From positions 1 to 50,941 of IMG/VR virus record IMGVR_UViG_3300025313_000021: a DNA stretch of 50,941 nucleotides; one strand, written 5' to 3'. The translations under genes and the position numbers were made by a program. The notes below the pieces were generated by a model. The model saw only the letters and a program-made list of their open reading frames with translations. It ran no database searches and was not told where the DNA came from. Source of the DNA: a virus. This document shows positions 48,541-50,941 of this stretch, one piece after another (the stretch's first letter is position 1; each line of letters starts with the position of its first letter).

Positions 48541-48773
48541 ATATAGAAGAAATAGAAGCCAATCAAATTCTTACATATCCATGTTTGTTTGACATTGGAA
48601 TTTCATATATTTCTCAGGCTAATAAAGAAGCAACAAAAGAACTATGGTGTTGTGGCATTAGCCCTTCTAGTATTTTAAATATGCGAGTGGATTACTATAC
48701 CCATCTAAAAAATAGATATCATATTAATAAAACCTCATTAAATAGTCTTGCAAGGTTATTGCTAGGTATATGA
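48537..48773 (+). CDS. Small unknown protein (78 aa)
   Basis: MNIEEIEANQILTYPCLFDI, then NKEATKELWCCGISPSSILN. It starts within the stop of the ligase gene (ATGA) and ends within the next start (ATGA), so it is translated as part of a coupled chain. The family is unknown. Confidence 0.7.
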   Translation: MNIEEIEANQILTYPCLFDIGISYISQANKEATKELWCCGISPSSILNMRVDYYTHLKNRYHINKTSLNSLARLLLGI

Positions 48774-49012
48774 TTAAACCTGGAGATATAATCTTAGGCA
48801 CAAATGAAAGTAAAACTTGTTGGTTTGTATCACAGTTAAATAAAGATATGGTTGAAAATTGGGCTATAAGCGGTACCCCAACAGGATTATGCTCACTAAG
48901 TATGTTACGTTCAGTAAGTGACTTGGTCAATAACTATAATTTTACTGTTGTAAAAGCAACACCGTATAATATAGTAAATTCTCTGTTAAACTTAGGAGAG
49001 GAGGTTATATGA
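48770..49012 (+). CDS. Small unknown protein (80 aa)
   Basis: IIKPG-like start (MIKPGDIILGTNESKTCWFV), then ENWAISGTPTGLCSLSML. ATGA overlaps both neighbours. It reads like a small β-rich protein. The function is unknown. Confidence 0.7.
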   Translation: MIKPGDIILGTNESKTCWFVSQLNKDMVENWAISGTPTGLCSLSMLRSVSDLVNNYNFTVVKATPYNIVNSLLNLGEEVI

Positions 49013-49965
49013 GACTTGAAGATATTGGATTCTATACACTCTCAGATGAGAGAGCTCAAACATCTAGTATTTATACACCATTGTGGCGCTGCGAGTTAAT
49101 ACTTGGTGCTAGATGTAACTTCAGGTGCCCTTATTGTAGACATATTGGTGGTAGGGATCTAGCACAAAGTAAGGCAGAGGATATTGTTAGGTTGTGGGCT
49201 AACCAAGGACTGAAAAATATTAGGTTTTCAGGAGGAGAACCCACCCTTCAGCCAGGACTCACTAATCTTGTTAAACTATCTAAAGAATTAGATATTGAAC
49301 GCATCGCAATCTCCACTAATGGTTCTGCAGACTATGAATTATATCAGTCTCTTATAGATGAAGGTGCTAATGACCTTTCTATATCATTAGATGCGTGTTG
49401 TGCAGAAGATGGTGATAAGATGGCAGGTAATAAGAAGGGTTCATGGAATAAAGTAGTTGATAATATTAGACAACTATCTAAACTCACATATGTTACTGTA
49501 GGAGTTGTGTTGACCGATCAGAATATATCAATTGTTAATGAGACAATTGAATTTGCGCATAACTTAGGAGTGTCTGATATTAGAATTATACCAGCTGCAC
49601 AAAATGGAGATAAGCTTAAGAATATTTATGTCAACAAAGAATTACTAGATGTTCATCCTATCTTAAGATATAGAGTGCAGAATATACAAAACGGGCTTAC
49701 AGTAAGAGGATTATCTTCAAATGATCCCAATAGATGTTCGCTTGTGCTCGATGATATGGCTGTTATGGGAGAAGAACACTATCCATGTATTATTTACATG
49801 AGAGAGCAAGGCAAACCAATTGGGAAGGTTGGACTAAACATGAGATTGGAAAGAGAGGAGTGGTCGAAGAATCACGACACCCATAAAGATCCTATATGTA
49901 AAAAGAATTGTTTAGATGTATGTATAAACTTTAATAGGAAGAGGTGGAGGACAATATGGAAGTAA
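49009..49965 (+). CDS. Radical SAM enzyme with SPASM-like C-terminal cysteines (318 aa)
   Basis: The [4Fe-4S] motif CNFRCPYC is at residues 36-43, followed by FSGGEPTL (~74-81), IAISTNGS and SISLDACC. These are the core radical SAM marks. Four later Cys (CSLVLDD; YPCIIY; ICKKNCLDVC) suggest an additional iron-sulfur site, as in MoaA- or SPASM-type enzymes. GGAGAGGAGG precedes the ATG, which overlaps the previous stop. It may modify a nucleoside or a peptide; the substrate cannot be told from sequence. Its place in a nucleic-acid operon hints at nucleoside modification. Confidence 0.88.
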   Translation: MRLEDIGFYTLSDERAQTSSIYTPLWRCELILGARCNFRCPYCRHIGGRDLAQSKAEDIVRLWANQGLKNIRFSGGEPTLQPGLTNLVKLSKELDIERIAISTNGSADYELYQSLIDEGANDLSISLDACCAEDGDKMAGNKKGSWNKVVDNIRQLSKLTYVTVGVVLTDQNISIVNETIEFAHNLGVSDIRIIPAAQNGDKLKNIYVNKELLDVHPILRYRVQNIQNGLTVRGLSSNDPNRCSLVLDDMAVMGEEHYPCIIYMREQGKPIGKVGLNMRLEREEWSKNHDTHKDPICKKNCLDVCINFNRKRWRTIWK

Positions 49966-50240
49966 AAATTAAGTCAGAAATAGGTAGTATACGATGGGAA
50001 TTACCCTCATGGTTTACTAAACAACTTAAAGGTAAAAAAGATGCTAACACTGCTCTTAAAGTAGTTAGTAAAGAGATAATAGGAAGCGTATGTGGTACTG
50101 TCTTGGCCCTGCTTGTTGTTGGCAATATCATTGGAGAAGAGAAAGCCAAGAAATACTTTAGTAAATTACAGAAAGCACTATATGACATCTCAGACAGTTC
50201 ATGTAAAAACATTACGAAGTATTTAAACAAAAAGAAATGA
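49956..50240 (+). CDS. Small protein with one membrane segment (94 aa)
   Basis: The ATG at 49956 has GGTGGAGG upstream and overlaps the radical SAM gene. KEIIGSVCGTVLALLVVGNI (~45-65) is a membrane-type helix between charged flanks; the end is Lys-rich. A TTTAAAC heptamer occurs near the stop (50222-50228), but the -1 frame ends after 11 codons, so frameshifting is unlikely to matter. Confidence 0.65.
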   Translation: MEVKIKSEIGSIRWELPSWFTKQLKGKKDANTALKVVSKEIIGSVCGTVLALLVVGNIIGEEKAKKYFSKLQKALYDISDSSCKNITKYLNKKK

Positions 50241-50274
50241 TGATAATAGAAGTGGTGATTTAATCTTAGCTATC

Positions 50275-50463
50275 TTGCTCCGCTTCTTTACTGCCAACCC
50301 ACCAGGACCATTATGGAGATATGCCGCATGGGTAGACATGATGTTGTTTCTTATAACTGTGTTTTTATTCATACGATTCATTTATGATGTTTATAAATAT
50401 ACTACTCAAACCGAGTATATATTGGAGAAGTTTTTTGAGAATCTGGAAGATGTGCTACGATAA
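50275..50463 (+). CDS. Small membrane protein (62 aa), start uncertain
   Basis: AAWVDMMLFLITVFLFIRFI is a membrane helix, followed by DVYKYTTQTEYILEKFFENL. The only early start is TTG at 50275, with no clear ribosome site; a start at 50338 (MMLFL...) is also possible. It overlaps the next gene by 14 nt. Confidence 0.5.
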   Translation: MLRFFTANPPGPLWRYAAWVDMMLFLITVFLFIRFIYDVYKYTTQTEYILEKFFENLEDVLR

Positions 50464-50938
50464 ACTCACGTCAGTGAGTGAAAAGGACCAGCAGAAGTTC
50501 GTCTCTTCTTTAGAAGGGATAGGCGATATACTTGTTTTTGAAGTAGAACGAGGTAATAGGAACAAGCTTGTTGTAGATGCTCTCAAGAGACTTAAGAGCA
50601 AGATAGCTCGATTGTTCTTGCTCAAGCAAACTAATCCCAACAAGTTCGAACAGCTTTTATTTAGTAAGGAATTTTTTAAGTTGTATCGCGAAAACAAACA
50701 AAAAGCTCAATTGAGATTAGAGTGGGCGCCAGATAAATATTTGATATCATTTTCTACTGGAATTAACCAATTAGTTAGAATTCATAGAACAGCATTGGCC
50801 AATAAGAATGATGAGATAAGTAGAAATGCAACGTACCAACTGACTTCCTTACTAGCCGATCTTGTTAAACTTCCAGGGCTAGGTTTGTTTGTAGAAGAGT
50901 TGCAGAACCATCTTAGAGATGTTAAGGAGAGTATATAA
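50450..50938 (+). CDS. Unknown helical protein, source of the 121-bp repeat (163 aa)
   Basis: From ATG 50450 (MCYDKLTSVSEKDQQKFVSS) the protein is helical and basic (KRLKSKIARLFLLKQTNPNK), with a middle part EWAPDKYLISFSTGINQLVR. The frame is open to 50384, which would overlap the membrane gene more. The last 38 codons and following leader are repeated exactly at 43303-43423. The family is unknown. Confidence 0.7.
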   Translation: MCYDKLTSVSEKDQQKFVSSLEGIGDILVFEVERGNRNKLVVDALKRLKSKIARLFLLKQTNPNKFEQLLFSKEFFKLYRENKQKAQLRLEWAPDKYLISFSTGINQLVRIHRTALANKNDEISRNATYQLTSLLADLVKLPGLGLFVEELQNHLRDVKESI

Positions 50939-50941
50939 ATG
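50821..50941 (+). repeat. 121-bp direct repeat, copy 2 at the window end
   Basis: Identical to 43303-43423 and ends exactly at the last base of the window, so the true repeat may be longer. The copies lie 7518 bp apart in the same orientation. This copy contains the intact end of its gene; the other contains only the fragment. Confidence 0.95.

Noticed and set aside
50222-50228. TTTAAAC slippery heptamer near the end of the 94-residue gene
   Set aside because: The -1 frame stops after 11 codons and is not the frame of the next gene, so frameshifting would have little effect.
1-50941. tRNA or rRNA genes
   Set aside because: No cloverleaf with GTTC-type arm and acceptor pairing was recognised by eye; a tRNA scan would be needed to exclude one.

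Overview
The window looks like part of a large, AT-rich, contractile-tailed (myovirus-type) bacteriophage genome. It encodes terminase, portal, prohead protease, an HK97-type capsid protein, two tail-sheath paralogues, neck and tail-tube-like proteins and many virion fibre or decoration proteins. Strong AAAGGAGG-type ribosome binding sites and ATGA/TAATG overlaps are common. They suggest, without proving, a Firmicutes-like host. No rRNA, tRNA, integrase or replication gene was seen.

Bases 1-32.8 kb are the late region, read entirely on the minus strand, right to left. A consensus-like promoter (TTGACA, 17 bp, TATATA, 33072-33100) lies at its head. The order is: small-terminase candidate, three Gly/Ala-rich membrane-type proteins, large terminase, a helical protein, a ClpB-like AAA+ ATPase, a portal with a MuF-like C-terminus, protease, scaffold-like protein, a head protein and the major capsid protein. 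Then come a 7 kb block of modular decoration/fibre proteins, a patatin-like phospholipase, an Ig/fibronectin-like protein and the neck protein. The tail follows: sheath paralogue 2, tail-terminator-like protein, main sheath, three tandem tube-like paralogues, a likely chaperone pair, and a protein cut by the left edge. Perfect hairpins sit at 4030-4058, 19963-19997 and 21205-21233.

Bases 33.1-34.0 kb hold a short minus-strand operon of small genes. The last one appears frameshifted by a 10-bp tandem duplication. A divergent intergenic region (34.0-34.3 kb) separates it from the plus-strand accessory region.

Bases 34.3-38.1 kb are the most unusual part: very small plus-strand genes whose coding sequences are built almost wholly of consecutive, mutually unrelated, near-perfect stem-loops (stems 8-14 bp, loops 3-8 nt). 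The same stretch has classical terminators, an H-type pseudoknot candidate and a three-tier inverted repeat. The core of that repeat, including an 11-nt loop, recurs at 40.9 kb. Two solitary copies of a ~37-bp element resembling a CRISPR repeat (GTTTCAATCCC..., i.e. ...ATTGAAAC on the other strand) flank a three-gene cassette; its first gene is a small Rossmann-like protein. This is a candidate anti-defence locus.

Bases 38.3-43.3 kb hold small zinc-ribbon, membrane and unknown genes, then two proteins with long XXAV tetrapeptide arrays. One is array-only; the other is embedded in a DUF6745-like protein followed by its usual 'RQGD' neighbour.

Bases 43.4-50.9 kb form a nucleic-acid/RNA-repair operon: DUF4326, a truncated glycyl-tRNA-synthetase-like class II core, Cys-rich proteins, a polynucleotide kinase-phosphatase, an RNA-ligase-like nucleotidyltransferase, a radical SAM enzyme and small membrane proteins. 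The final 121 bases are an exact copy of 43303-43423, so this 7.5-kb block is bounded by a direct repeat, or the assembly loops there.
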